In this document: positions 16,365 through 24,268 of the stretch, one piece after another | Layout of the letters: each line of letters begins with the position of its first letter | How positions within the stretch are numbered: position 1 is the first letter of the stretch | Assembly: GCA_017618625.1 (NCBI GenBank) | Contig: JAFZTV010000087.1 | Span: 1-28,721 of the forward strand | Length of the DNA: 28,721 nucleotides | Direction: 5' to 3' | Source of the DNA: Bacteroidales bacterium | GTDB taxonomy: Bacteria > Bacteroidota > Bacteroidia > Bacteroidales > P3 | The notes under the pieces: generated by a model | The model's input: only the letters and a program-made list of their open reading frames with translations | Database searches by the model: none | Told to the model about the DNA's origin: nothing | Made by a program: the position numbers and the translations under genes

Positions 16365-16492
16365 ATTATTAGTGAATAGTGAATGGTGATTAGACAAATG
16401 ATATTCTGTGAATTGTGATTAGACAATATAACCCGTTACCTTTTAAACTTTTCAACTTTTAAGCGAAGCGAACCTTTTAAACTTTTACCCTC
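16362..16492. repeat. Word-repeat spacer between the prenyltransferase and lepA
   Basis: From the TGA stop, words such as GTGAATAGTGAATGGTGATTAG repeat; the 12-mer GTGATTAGACAA occurs at 16386 and 16415. From 16433 the tract changes to CCTTTTAAACTTTT / CAACTTTT units around AAGCGAAGCGAACC and runs right up to the GTG start of lepA. The same second set occurs at 10568-10650 and, in part, at 23127-23160. No -7 box was found here, so lepA may be read from upstream. Confidence 0.85.
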
Positions 16493-18298
16493 GTGAAAAA
16501 CATCCGTAACTTCTGCATCATCGCGCATATCGACCACGGCAAGAGCACGCTTGCCGACCGACTTCTTGAATATACCAACACCATCTCGCAACGCGACATG
16601 CAGGCGCAAGTGCTCGACGACATGGACCTCGAGAAAGAGCGCGGCATAACCATCAAGAGCCACGCCATACAGATGAACTACAGGCGTCCGGCGTCTGGCG
16701 ACCATCAGTCGGAGGAGTTTATACTCAACCTCATCGACACGCCGGGTCATGTCGATTTCTCTTACGAGGTGTCGCGCTCCATCGCCGCATGCGAAGGCGC
16801 ACTCCTCGTTGTTGACGCCACTCAGGGCATACAGGCTCAAACCATCTCCAACCTATACCTCGCACTCGAAAACGACCTGGAGATAATTCCCGTGATGAAC
16901 AAGATCGACCTCGACAGCGCGATGCCCGAAGAGGTGGCCGACGAAATCATTGACCTGCTGGGATGCCCGCGCGAGGACATACTCTCATGCAGCGCCAAGA
17001 CAGGCGAAGGAGTTCCTGAGATACTGGAGGCTATCGTGAACCGAGTGCCGGCGCCCAAAGGCGACGACAGCGCACCGCTGCAGGCTCTAGTGTTCGACTC
17101 TGTCTTCAACCCGTTCCGCGGCATCATCTCCTATTTCCGCATCATGAACGGCACCATACGCACCAACGACTGGGTGAAGTTCGTAAGCACCGAAAAAGAC
17201 TACCACGCCGACGAGATAGGTGTGCTGAAACTCAACATGGAGCCGCGCAAGGAGCTGAAAGCCGGCGATGTGGGCTATATCATCAGCGGCATCAAGACCT
17301 CACGTGAGGTGCGGGTGGGCGACACGATAACACATGTAGAGAAGCCGTGCGACAAGGCAATCGAAGGCTTCGAGTCGGTCAAGCCTATGGTCTTTGCTGG
17401 AGTATATCCCGTCGATACCGACGACTACGAGGAGCTGCGTGCCAGCATCGAGAAGCTGCAGCTCAACGACGCCTCTCTCACTTTCGAGCCCGAGAGCTCG
17501 CTGGCACTGGGATTCGGCTTCCGCTGCGGATTCCTCGGTCTGCTGCACATGGAAATCATACAGGAACGCCTCGAACGCGAGTTCAACATGGACGTCATCA
17601 CCACGGTGCCTAACGTGCAGTATAAGGTGAAGCTCACCAACGGCGAGGAGATAGACGTTTACAACCCGTCGGGCATGCCCGAGCCGAACAACATATCCGA
17701 GGTGTATGAGCCTTACATCCACGCTCAAATCATCACCAAAGCCGACTACATCGGGCCTGTGATAAAACTCTGCATGGACAAGCGCGGAATCCTGAAAAAC
17801 CAGAACTACCTCACCACCGACCGCATCGAGATTACCTTCGACCTGCCGCTGGGCGAGGTGGTGTTCGACTTCTACGACAAGCTCAAGTCCATTTCCAAAG
17901 GCTACGCCTCGTTCGACTACTACCTCAACGGCTACAAGCCCTCCAAGCTGGTGAAACTGGAGATACTGCTCAACGGCGACCCCGTGGACGCACTTTCGAC
18001 GCTGACCTATGTGGATAACGCCTACGGCATAGGCCGCCGCATGTGCGAGAAGCTGAAAGACCTGATACCGCGTCAGCAGTTCGACGTAGCGATACAGGCG
18101 GCGATAGGAAGCAAGATCATAGCGAGGGAGACGGTACGTCAGGTGCGCAAGGATGTGACAGCCAAGTGCTACGGAGGCGACATCACCCGTAAGCGCAAGC
18201 TGCTCGAAAAGCAGAAAGAAGGCAAGAAGCGAATGCGTCAGGTAGGCAACGTAGAGGTACCCCAAAGCGCCTTCCTAGCCGTACTGAAACTCGACTAA
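16493..18298 (+). CDS. lepA: Elongation factor 4 (LepA), GTG start
   Basis: A 601-aa translational GTPase that acts on stalled or mis-translocated ribosomes and in ribosome assembly. The G1 motif AHIDHGKST (11-19), G3 DTPGHVDF, G4 NKIDL and G5 SAKTGEG are intact; the central domains carry the diagnostic [18 protein letters not shown], and the C-terminal LepA-specific part ends [14 protein letters not shown]. Length matches the family. The start codon is GTG at 16493: the frame begins exactly at the conserved [15 protein letters not shown], and no upstream ATG in frame is available. The leader directly in front consists of repeat words (TTTTAAACTTTTACCCTC) with no Shine-Dalgarno sequence. The gene stands alone between a repeat spacer and the ribBA promoter region. 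Confidence 0.97.
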   Translation: MKNIRNFCIIAHIDHGKSTLADRLLEYTNTISQRDMQAQVLDDMDLEKERGITIKSHAIQMNYRRPASGDHQSEEFILNLIDTPGHVDFSYEVSRSIAACEGALLVVDATQGIQAQTISNLYLALENDLEIIPVMNKIDLDSAMPEEVADEIIDLLGCPREDILSCSAKTGEGVPEILEAIVNRVPAPKGDDSAPLQALVFDSVFNPFRGIISYFRIMNGTIRTNDWVKFVSTEKDYHADEIGVLKLNMEPRKELKAGDVGYIISGIKTSREVRVGDTITHVEKPCDKAIEGFESVKPMVFAGVYPVDTDDYEELRASIEKLQLNDASLTFEPESSLALGFGFRCGFLGLLHMEIIQERLEREFNMDVITTVPNVQYKVKLTNGEEIDVYNPSGMPEPNNISEVYEPYIHAQIITKADYIGPVIKLCMDKRGILKNQNYLTTDRIEITFDLPLGEVVFDFYDKLKSISKGYASFDYYLNGYKPSKLVKLEILLNGDPVDALSTLTYVDNAYGIGRRMCEKLKDLIPRQQFDVAIQAAIGSKIIARETVRQVRKDVTAKCYGGDITRKRKLLEKQKEGKKRMRQVGNVEVPQSAFLAVLKLD

Positions 18299-18363
18299 AA
18301 TCGCATTTCAGTCAACTAACCCCAACCTCCGCTACCATCCAAAACCTACGGATTCGTTTCAGC

Positions 18364-18427
18364 GACTTTGCAGCGGCTTTGCAGTGACTTTGCAGCGGCT
18401 TTGCAGTGACTTTGCAGCGGCTTTGAG
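18364..18427. repeat. 22-bp tandem repeat made of two 11-mers
   Basis: The 11-mers gactttgcagc and ggctttgcagt alternate with exact spacing for almost three 22-base periods (18364, 18375, 18386, 18397, 18408, 18419). The array lies in the 234-base spacer between lepA and ribBA, about 60 bases upstream of the ribBA -7 box. No frame through it looks coding. Confidence 0.92.
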
Positions 18428-18462
18428 TTCTCCTGTATCCACATAGGAGGAGATACTCTTTT
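18425..18462 (+). terminator. Possible lepA terminator
   Basis: GAGT/ACTC and CTCCT/AGGAG can pair around a 10-nt loop (with a small bulge on the 3' side), and TTTT follows at 18459-18462. It is 127 bases past the lepA stop and just ahead of the ribBA promoter. The stem is imperfect. Confidence 0.35.
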
Positions 18463-18483
18463 CGACTAATTATAAAAAGTTAG

Positions 18484-18491
18484 TATCTTTG
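18484..18491 (+). promoter_or_regulatory. Bacteroidota -7 box for ribBA
   Basis: TATCTTTG, an exact -7 consensus match, preceded by a weak -33-like TTTTCG with a 19-21-base spacer. Transcription would begin near 18498, leaving a leader of about 35 bases before the ATG at 18533. That is too short for an FMN riboswitch, and none is seen. Confidence 0.7.
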
Positions 18492-18532
18492 TAGTCCCCA
18501 TGGAGTGTGGGGAAACGTTGAAGTATCATACT

Positions 18533-19744
18533 ATGGAATTCAAAATCAATACTATAGAAGAAGCCCTTGAAGATTTCAGAGAGGGCAAATTTGTCATCGT
18601 GGTGGATGACGAAGACCGTGAAAACGAGGGCGATTTCATAATTGCCGCAGAGAAGATAACGCCGGAGGCAGTGAACTTCATGCTGCGCTACGGGCGCGGC
18701 GTACTGTGCTCGCCAGTGACAGAGGACCGCTGCCACGAGCTGAACCTGGACATGCAGGTGCACGACAACACGTCGCTGCTGGGCACACCGTTCACGACGA
18801 CGGTGGATTTGCTCGGAAACGGATGCACAACGGGCGTGTCGATGCACGACAGGGCTATGACTATCAAGGCGCTGGCAGACCCGAACACGAAGCCGTCAGA
18901 CCTTGGGCGGCCGGGACACATAAACCCGCTGAGGGCTAGGAACGGCGGCGTGCTGGTAAGGGCCGGCCACACGGAGGCCTCGATTGACCTGGCGCGGCTT
19001 GCAGGCTTGTATCCCGCCTGCGCATTGATTGAAATCATCAACGAGGACGGTACGATGGCGCGTATGCCGCAACTGGTGAAGGTGGCCGAGCAGTTCGGCA
19101 TGAAACTCATCACTATCAAGGACTTGATAGCCTACAGAGTGGCGCACGAGACGCTTATACGCAAGGAGGAAGAGGTGTCGCTGCCGACGAAATGGGGCGA
19201 CTTTAAGCTGATGGCCTACACGCAACTGGACAACGGCGCGACGCACATGGTGCTGAAGAAGGGCGAATGGAACGATGACGAGCCGGTGCTGGTGAGGGTA
19301 CACTCGAGCTGTGCGACGGGCGACATATTCGGCAGCTGCAAATGCGACTGCGGCGACCAGCTGCACCGCGCCATGGAGCTGATTGACAAGGAAGGGAAAG
19401 GCCTTGTGGTGTATATGAGCCAGGAAGGCAGAGGCATAGGCCTGGTGAACAAGCTGAAGGCGTACCACCTGCAGGAGCAAGGGTTGGACACCGTGGACGC
19501 CAACCTGAGACTGGGATTCAAGGCCGACGAGAGGGACTACGGCATCGGGGCACAGATACTGCGCGACCTGAACGTCAAGAAGATGCGACTGATAACCAAC
19601 AACCCAGTCAAACGCAGCGGCCTTGAAGGTTACGGTTTGCAAATAGTCGAGACCGTGCCAATAGTGATCAAACCCAACGAGCACAACCAACGCTACCTGA
19701 AAACCAAGCAGGACCGCATGGGACATTCGCTGAACCTGGGCTGA
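18533..19744 (+). CDS. ribBA: Bifunctional DHBP synthase / GTP cyclohydrolase II
   Basis: A 403-aa two-domain riboflavin enzyme. The N-terminal half (about 1-200) makes 3,4-dihydroxy-2-butanone 4-phosphate from ribulose 5-phosphate; it has the acidic loop [17 protein letters not shown] and RAGHTEAS. The C-terminal half (about 205-400) is GTP cyclohydrolase II, with the zinc cysteines in [22 protein letters not shown] and the catalytic region [17 protein letters not shown]. Both active sites look intact. I chose ATG at 18533 because the conserved start ([20 protein letters not shown]) begins there and the upstream ATG at 18500 falls on the predicted transcription start. The gene is not next to other rib genes here. 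Confidence 0.96.
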   Translation: MEFKINTIEEALEDFREGKFVIVVDDEDRENEGDFIIAAEKITPEAVNFMLRYGRGVLCSPVTEDRCHELNLDMQVHDNTSLLGTPFTTTVDLLGNGCTTGVSMHDRAMTIKALADPNTKPSDLGRPGHINPLRARNGGVLVRAGHTEASIDLARLAGLYPACALIEIINEDGTMARMPQLVKVAEQFGMKLITIKDLIAYRVAHETLIRKEEEVSLPTKWGDFKLMAYTQLDNGATHMVLKKGEWNDDEPVLVRVHSSCATGDIFGSCKCDCGDQLHRAMELIDKEGKGLVVYMSQEGRGIGLVNKLKAYHLQEQGLDTVDANLRLGFKADERDYGIGAQILRDLNVKKMRLITNNPVKRSGLEGYGLQIVETVPIVIKPNEHNQRYLKTKQDRMGHSLNLG

Positions 19745-19804
19745 TTTTCAGCGGCGCCAGAGTTGGATTTTATTTAGAAATTACAATAAATAAAAAATTA
19801 TTCG

Positions 19805-19812
19805 TATATTTG
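19805..19812 (+). promoter_or_regulatory. Bacteroidota -7 box for the zapB-like/zapA operon
   Basis: TATATTTG, matching TAnnTTTG, in an AT-rich region 32 bases before the start codon of the ZapB-like gene. It probably drives this gene and zapA, and perhaps the RNA behind them. Confidence 0.65.
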
Positions 19813-19843
19813 CAGTGCCTAATGCACCTAAAACGAGTGGTCT

Positions 19844-20134
19844 ATGTCTGAGGTTGAAGACTTGTTGGCAAGGATTGAAGAGCGTGTGAGTCAGCTCGTT
19901 GCAGAGAATCAAGAACTGCGCGACAGGATAAGCCTCCTCGGAAAAGACCAGGACGCACTGCAAGAGGCGATAAAAGATAAAGATATATTAATTAACAATT
20001 TAACAGAACAAAACAAAATACTTAAACTAGGAAACGCACTTGCTCAAAAGGGTGATTCTACAGAAATAAAGTTGAGAATCAATCAACTCATAAAGGACAT
20101 CGACAAAAGTCTCTCGTTAATGACAAAGCTATAA
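19844..20134 (+). CDS. ZapB-like coiled-coil protein
   Basis: A 96-aa soluble protein that is almost all coiled coil: heptads run from about residue 4 to 65 (VEDLLARIEERVSQLVAENQELRDRI, then KDILINNLTEQNKIL), followed by a short second helix. Similar small coiled-coil proteins precede zapA in Bacteroidota and are thought to act in Z-ring organisation, like ZapB in gammaproteobacteria. Sequence identity to ZapB cannot be judged by eye, so the name rests on structure, size and position. zapA starts 10 bases after its stop, so the pair is an operon. Confidence 0.7.
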   Translation: MSEVEDLLARIEERVSQLVAENQELRDRISLLGKDQDALQEAIKDKDILINNLTEQNKILKLGNALAQKGDSTEIKLRINQLIKDIDKSLSLMTKL

Positions 20135-20144
20135 TCGGGCAACG

Positions 20145-20459
20145 ATGGAGGATATACCTGTCACAGTGAACATCTTGGACAGAAACTACAAGATGAGGGT
20201 GAGGCCCGAAGACCAGAGTTATTTGATGGCCGCCGCCGAAAGCATCAACGCACAAGTAGCAGCATACAAGAAAAACTACTCCTATAACGACTATCAGGAC
20301 CTTTTGGCCATGGTTGCCATAACCAAGACGACTCAACTGAACAGATTGCAGAACCAGACAGACACGGAACAAACGTCCATACGCGAGAAGCTCGAATCAA
20401 TAGAGCGGATCCTTGTGTCGAAAGACGAAAGCGAAGAAACGCAATCGACAGTCAATTAG
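20145..20459 (+). CDS. zapA: Cell division protein ZapA
   Basis: A 104-aa FtsZ-ring accessory protein that cross-links FtsZ filaments at midcell. The N-terminal globular part (VTVNILDRNYKMRVRPEDQSYLMAAAESINAQV) is the typical ZapA fold with the LxxAAxxIN helix; the remainder is a dimerising coiled coil (QDLLAMVAITKTTQLNRLQNQ to ESIERIL). Length is normal. It follows the ZapB-like gene by 10 bases, and a structured RNA begins 11 bases after its stop. Confidence 0.9.
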   Translation: MEDIPVTVNILDRNYKMRVRPEDQSYLMAAAESINAQVAAYKKNYSYNDYQDLLAMVAITKTTQLNRLQNQTDTEQTSIREKLESIERILVSKDESEETQSTVN

Positions 20460-20470
20460 CGACAAACCTT

Positions 20471-20627
20471 TCTGCATCAAACCCGAAACAGTTTGTAAAC
20501 TCAACATTACTTACAAACCGAGTAAGCTCAGGGGTGGGTAGATTGTATAATTGATACACCCGGCACTCAAATCCTAATTATTTTGGAGTTTTCTAAACTC
20601 TCGGAGGGTTTTGATGCAGATTTTTTT
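20471..20627 (+). ncRNA. Probable 6S-like RNA between zapA and rny
   Basis: The ends pair over 14 bp: TCTGCATCAAACCC (20471-20484) with its complement at 20606-20620, one bulged T. The closing stem is followed at once by seven T (20621-20627), giving an intrinsic end. Inside, an 8-bp hairpin GTTTGTAA/TTACAAAC (20491-20518) lies on the 5' side, a central arm pairs GGGTG (20532-20536) with CACCC (20557-20561), and a 6-bp hairpin GAGTTT/AAACTC (20586-20600) lies on the 3' side. A long rod with a central bubble and a small 3' hairpin is the 6S RNA architecture, which imitates an open promoter and holds RNA polymerase. In E. coli ssrS also follows zapA directly. No clear -7 box is seen, so it may be processed from the zapA transcript. 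The structure is seen; the 6S identity is inferred. Confidence 0.72.
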
Positions 20628-20680
20628 AGAAGGCCTTTTCGCCAGCGAGACCGTTTCCAACCAAAAAACACTTTAACACT

Positions 20681-20818
20681 ATGATTTGGATAGGAATCGT
20701 TATCGGACTCGTTGCGGGCGGCGGCATAGCAGTATGGCTGTCAACCACCGTCATGCGCAACAAACTCATGGCCAAGAGCCAGCAGGTACTGAAAGACGCC
20801 GAAGAAAAGGCGAAATGA
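20681..20818 (+). CDS. rny: RNase Y N-terminal membrane anchor, separated by a frame change
   Basis: A 45-codon ORF coding the start of RNase [20 protein letters not shown] is the family's N-terminal transmembrane helix, followed by the beginning of the coiled coil ([16 protein letters not shown]), then TGA. In intact homologues the coiled coil runs on as EAExIKKxKxLQAKEK, and here that continuation is present in the -1 frame, starting at the overlapping ATG (20815). One missing base near 20812 would restore a single frame of about 513 codons. Either this is a sequencing or assembly error, a real disruption, or two polypeptides coupled through the ATGA overlap. Confidence 0.8.
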   Translation: MIWIGIVIGLVAGGGIAVWLSTTVMRNKLMAKSQQVLKDAEEKAK

Positions 20819-22221
20819 TTAAGAAGGAGAAAAACCTTCAGGCAAAGGAGAAGTTCCTGCAAATGAAATCGGAACACGAAAAGCAATGCAGCGAGCGCAA
20901 CAACAAGCTCCAGCAGGTGGAACAGAAACTGAAACAGCGCGAACAGGTGCTGACGCAGAAAGTTGAAGAACTGCAAAAGAAAAGCAACGAACTGAAAGGC
21001 GTGAGCGACAATCTGAACAACCAGATTGCAGTGCTGAACAAGCGCCAGGAAGAGGTGGAGAAGGTCTATCGCGAGAGCGTCGAGAAACTTGAGCACATCG
21101 CCGGCCTAAGCGCCGAAGAGGCCAAGTCGCAGCTTATCGAGACCATGAAGGACGAGGCACGCGCCGAAGCAGCCAACTCGATAATCGACATCGTGGAGGA
21201 GGCCAAGATGACCGCCAACGAGCAGGCCAAGAAGATTGTCATTCAGTCGATACAGCGCACCGCCACCGAGCATGCCGTGGAGAACACGGTGAGCGTGTTC
21301 AACCTCGAAAACGAGGAGGTGAAGGGCCGCATCATCGGACGCGAAGGCCGCAACATACGCACCTTCGAGTCGCTGACCGGCATCGAGGTCATAATCGACG
21401 ATTCGCCCGACGCCATCATACTTTCAGGCTTCGACCCCGTGCGCCGCGAGATTGCACGTCTGGCCCTGCACAAACTGGTCACCGACGGACGCATACACCC
21501 CGCACGTATCGAGGAGGTGGTGGCCAAGACTCGCCGTCAGGTGGAGCAGGAAATCAACGAGGTGGGCAAACGCACCTGCATAGACCTCGGCATACTGAAC
21601 ATGAACCACGAGCTGATGCGCATGATAGGCCGCATGAAATACCGTTCGTCGTATGGCCAAAACCTGCTGCAACACTCGCGCGAGGTGGCCAACCTTGCCG
21701 CCACGATGGCTTCGGAGCTCGGACTGAACCCGAAACTCGCCAAGAGAGCCGGCTTGCTGCACGACATCGGAAAGGTGCCCGAGAACGAGCCCGACCTGCC
21801 GCACGCAATACTCGGCATGCAGCTGGCTGAGAAATACAAAGAGCATCCCGATGTGTGCAACGCCATCGGAGCACACCACGACGAGACGGAGATGAACAAC
21901 CTCATATCGCCCATCATACAGGTGTGCGACGCTATAAGCGGTGCCCGTCCGGGAGCTCGCCGCGAGGTGGTGGAGGCTTACATCAACCGCCTGAACAAGT
22001 TGGAGTCGATGGCCATGACCTATCCGGGCGTTGTGAAGACCTACGCCATACAGGCAGGCCGCGAGCTGCGCGTGATAGTGGGAGCCGACAAACTGAGCGA
22101 CACCGAGGCAAACAAACTCAGCTACGACCTCTCGAAACAGATACAGAGCGAGATGACCTATCCCGGCCAGATAAAGGTCACCGTCATCCGCGAAACCCGC
22201 TCCATAAACTACGCAAAATAG
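20815..22221 (+). CDS. rny: Ribonuclease Y, coiled coil and catalytic part
   Basis: A 468-aa ORF with nearly all of RNase Y, the endoribonuclease that starts mRNA decay. It opens at ATG 20815, overlapping the TGA of the anchor ORF, with [23 protein letters not shown], the usual coiled coil. It has the KH RNA-binding domain around 171-180 ([10 protein letters not shown]), the HD-domain motif LLHDIGKV (H316-D317), the AHHDETE and [15 protein letters not shown] blocks, and the standard C-terminus ([21 protein letters not shown]). All catalytic residues seem intact, so this part should be active but would lack its membrane anchor unless frameshifting joins it. I see no slippery heptamer at the junction. 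lgt follows after one base, so the two are co-transcribed. Confidence 0.93.
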   Translation: MIKKEKNLQAKEKFLQMKSEHEKQCSERNNKLQQVEQKLKQREQVLTQKVEELQKKSNELKGVSDNLNNQIAVLNKRQEEVEKVYRESVEKLEHIAGLSAEEAKSQLIETMKDEARAEAANSIIDIVEEAKMTANEQAKKIVIQSIQRTATEHAVENTVSVFNLENEEVKGRIIGREGRNIRTFESLTGIEVIIDDSPDAIILSGFDPVRREIARLALHKLVTDGRIHPARIEEVVAKTRRQVEQEINEVGKRTCIDLGILNMNHELMRMIGRMKYRSSYGQNLLQHSREVANLAATMASELGLNPKLAKRAGLLHDIGKVPENEPDLPHAILGMQLAEKYKEHPDVCNAIGAHHDETEMNNLISPIIQVCDAISGARPGARREVVEAYINRLNKLESMAMTYPGVVKTYAIQAGRELRVIVGADKLSDTEANKLSYDLSKQIQSEMTYPGQIKVTVIRETRSINYAK

Positions 22222-22222
22222 T

Positions 22223-23101
22223 ATGCTGGAACTGCTCTATATCCACTGGAACGCAGACCCCGTGATGTTCCACATCGGCCAATTCGGCCTGCGGTGGTAC
22301 TCCTTCGGGTTTCTCTTCGCCTTCGTGTTCGGGTACTTGATTCTCACACGTATGTTCAAACGGGAGAATGTGGACACGCAACACGCCGACTCGCTGGTGG
22401 TGTATATGTTTCTGGCGGTGCTGATAGGCGCAAGGCTGGGACACTGTCTGTTCTACGAACCCTCATATTACCTAACCGCCGAACATTGGTGGGAGATGAT
22501 TATACCCATCTCCGACGGCCAGTTTACCGGATTCCAGGGGCTGGCAAGCCACGGAGCCGCCTGCGGCATACTCATCGCGCTGTGGCTTTTCTACAAACGC
22601 CAGCACATAAACACATGGTGGGTGCTAGACCGCATCTGCATCATTGTCGCCCTCGGTGGAGCCTTCGTCAGAATGGGCAACTTCATGAACTCCGAGATAT
22701 GGGGATATGAGACAACCCTGCCGTGGGGCGTAATCTTTGAGCGCGACCACTCGGCAGGCCCGAATCCACGCCATCCCACACAACTCTACGAGTCGATAAG
22801 CTACCTTCTGATTTTTGCCGTGAGCATAGTCGTTTATGTGAAGAAAAACGGAAAACTCCACAACGGACGCCTCTTCGGCGGGTGGCTTGTGGCGCTCTTC
22901 ATGGCTCGCATACTACTGGAGTTCACCAAAGTGCGCAGCGTCGATTTAGGCCATAGTTTCTTCAGCATGGGCCAGTGGCTGAGTGTGCCGTTTGTGCTGC
23001 TCGGTCTGACACTTGTGGTGCTTTCACACAAAGGAGTCCTGCAGGAAGGCATCTATACCAAAGGCTATGTGGCACCGAAAAAGAAGGAAAAGAAAAAATA
23101 G
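22223..23101 (+). CDS. lgt: Prolipoprotein diacylglyceryl transferase
   Basis: A 292-aa inner-membrane enzyme with seven helices that transfers diacylglycerol from phosphatidylglycerol to the lipobox Cys of prolipoproteins. Conserved elements are FQGLASHGAACG (H110), the signature VRMGNFMNSEIWG (R140, N143, N146, E148) and HPTQLYESI. The C-terminus has an extra basic tail (YVAPKKKEKKK). It begins one base after the rny stop, hence an operon. It is needed for the lipoproteins encoded elsewhere in the window (2748-3158, 11519-12190, 14177-15304). The stop is followed by word-like repeats. Confidence 0.95.
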   Translation: MLELLYIHWNADPVMFHIGQFGLRWYSFGFLFAFVFGYLILTRMFKRENVDTQHADSLVVYMFLAVLIGARLGHCLFYEPSYYLTAEHWWEMIIPISDGQFTGFQGLASHGAACGILIALWLFYKRQHINTWWVLDRICIIVALGGAFVRMGNFMNSEIWGYETTLPWGVIFERDHSAGPNPRHPTQLYESISYLLIFAVSIVVYVKKNGKLHNGRLFGGWLVALFMARILLEFTKVRSVDLGHSFFSMGQWLSVPFVLLGLTLVVLSHKGVLQEGIYTKGYVAPKKKEKKK

Positions 23102-23160
23102 CGGCAAGCAGGCAGCGGTCGGTCACCTTTTAACCCTTTAAACATTCAAACCTTTTCAAC
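23102..23160. repeat. Short word-repeat spacer before gpmA
   Basis: Directly behind the lgt TAG come gcggcaag / caggcagcgg / tcggtcacc units, then CCTTTTAACCCTTTAAACATTCAAACC, which belongs to the same family of words as 10568-10650 and 16433-16492. No promoter box is visible. Confidence 0.6.
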
Positions 23161-23175
23161 ATAAACCCTTTTTAT

Positions 23176-23922
23176 ATGAAACAGCTTATTCTTGTCCGTC
23201 ACGGCGAAAGCGCCTGGAACAAACTCAATCTTTTCACTGGCTGGACCGATGTTGACCTCACCGAGTTCGGCTGTCATGAAGCATACGAGGCCGGCCTTCT
23301 TTTGAAAAAAGAGGGGTTCGCACCCGAGATTTGCTTCACTTCGTATCTGAAACGTGCGGTGAAGACCCTCAACCAGATACTCGACGCAATGGATATGGAC
23401 TACCTGCCCGTGGAGAAAAGCTGGCGCCTGAACGAGAAGAGCTATGGTGCGATACAGGGACTGAACAAGGCCGACACCGCAGCCAAATATGGCGACGACC
23501 AGGTGAAACTGTGGCGCCGCAGTTTCGACGTGCAGCCTCCGAAACTGGAAATGGATGACCCGCGCAGCCCTCGTCGCGACCCGCGCTACAACGAGCTCTC
23601 GGATGCCGAAATCCCTCTGACCGAGGCACTGAAAGACACCATCGCACGTCTTATGCCCTACTACCAAGGCACCATACTGAAAGCTTTTGAGAAACACAAC
23701 CAGGTGCTGGTGGTGGCCCACGGCAACAGCCTGCGCGGCATAGTGAAAGAGCTGAAAGGCATGAGCAATGACGAGATCATTGCGTTCAACCTGCCAACCG
23801 CTGTGCCCTACGTGTTTGAGTTTGACGACAACATGAAACTGCAGAACGACCGTTTTCTCGGCGACCCCGAAGTGATAGCGGCGAAGATGCAGAGCGTTGC
23901 AAATCAAGCCAAAAAGAAATAA
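23176..23922 (+). CDS. gpmA: 2,3-bisphosphoglycerate-dependent phosphoglycerate mutase
   Basis: A 248-aa glycolytic enzyme interconverting 3- and 2-phosphoglycerate. It has the phosphohistidine motif LVRHGESAWN (H9), NLFTGWTDVDLTE, the acid/base region RLNEKSYGAIQGLNKADTA (E87) and the second active-site His in VAHGNSLRGIVKEL (H182). Length matches the family. Full and intact. It lies 74 bases after lgt; the spacer has repeat words but no clear promoter, so it may be read from the rny-lgt transcript. The tRNA promoter follows 13 bases after its stop. Confidence 0.96.
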   Translation: MKQLILVRHGESAWNKLNLFTGWTDVDLTEFGCHEAYEAGLLLKKEGFAPEICFTSYLKRAVKTLNQILDAMDMDYLPVEKSWRLNEKSYGAIQGLNKADTAAKYGDDQVKLWRRSFDVQPPKLEMDDPRSPRRDPRYNELSDAEIPLTEALKDTIARLMPYYQGTILKAFEKHNQVLVVAHGNSLRGIVKELKGMSNDEIIAFNLPTAVPYVFEFDDNMKLQNDRFLGDPEVIAAKMQSVANQAKKK

Positions 23923-23935
23923 GTCTTAAAATAAA

Positions 23936-23967
23936 TTTTGCTGTTTCGAGGAAAGTTTGTACTTTTG
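23936..23967 (+). promoter_or_regulatory. Complete Bacteroidota promoter of the tRNA cluster
   Basis: A -33 element TTTTG (23936-23940) and a -7 element TACTTTTG (23960-23967) are separated by 19 bases, exactly the Bacteroidota housekeeping layout. It lies 58 bases before tRNA-Ser. This is the best-formed promoter in the window, as expected for stable RNA genes. Confidence 0.8.
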
Positions 23968-24025
23968 CAGCCGATTTCGCACACGGGGCATTGAGTTCTC
24001 AGCCTCAAGAAATCGAAACAGCTAC

Positions 24026-24113
24026 GGAGAGGTGGGTGAGTGGCTGAAACCAACAGTTTGCTAAACTGTCGTACTCGATTAGGGTACCGGGGGTTCGAAT
24101 CCCCCCTTCTCCG
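24026..24113 (+). tRNA. tRNA-Ser (anticodon GCT)
   Basis: An 88-nt class II tRNA. The acceptor stem is GGAGAGG/CTTCTCC with one G-U pair, the anticodon GCT is at 24060-24062 in loop TTGCTAA, the long variable arm lies between CTGTCG and CCGGGGG, the T-arm has GGTTCGAATCC, and the discriminator is G. CCA is not encoded. It reads AGC/AGU codons. Confidence 0.95.
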
Positions 24114-24120
24114 CAAAAAG

Positions 24121-24150
24121 ATAAAAGGCTTGAAGAAAGCCTTTTATTTT
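24121..24150 (+). terminator. Hairpin terminator between tRNA-Ser and tRNA-Pro
   Basis: An 11-bp perfect stem ATAAAAGGCTT / AAGCCTTTTAT with a 5-nt loop, ending in TTTT. It lies 7 bases after tRNA-Ser. No -7 box is seen between it and tRNA-Pro, so termination is probably partial or the hairpin aids processing. Confidence 0.7.
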
Positions 24151-24179
24151 ATGGAAAGAGTTCTTTCACAACTAACGCT

Positions 24180-24253
24180 CGGGATATAGTACAGTTGGTT
24201 AGTATGCATGCTTTGGGAGCATGAGGTCGCCCGTTCGAGTCGGGCTATCCCGA
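24180..24253 (+). tRNA. tRNA-Pro (anticodon TGG)
   Basis: A 74-nt tRNA. The acceptor stem CGGGATA/TATCCCG begins with the C1-G72 pair typical of tRNA-Pro. The anticodon TGG (24214-24216) sits in loop TTTGGGA closed by CATGC/GCATG. The T-stem GCCCG/CGGGC is perfect and the discriminator is A. CCA is not encoded. Confidence 0.95.
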
Positions 24254-24268
24254 CAAGTAAACAAGCAA

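Noticed and set aside
17300..18265. A 321-codon frame antisense to lepA
   Set aside because: By-product of GC-rich codons in a certain lepA gene; no recognisable domain or start context.
18896..19726. A 276-codon frame antisense to ribBA
   Set aside because: ribBA has both catalytic domains intact in the plus frame; the antisense product shows no family features.
20686..20814. An upstream extension of the catalytic rny frame beginning [10 protein letters not shown]
   Set aside because: This part is the wrong frame over the membrane-anchor codons; the product is Arg/His-rich and unlike any RNase Y N-terminus.
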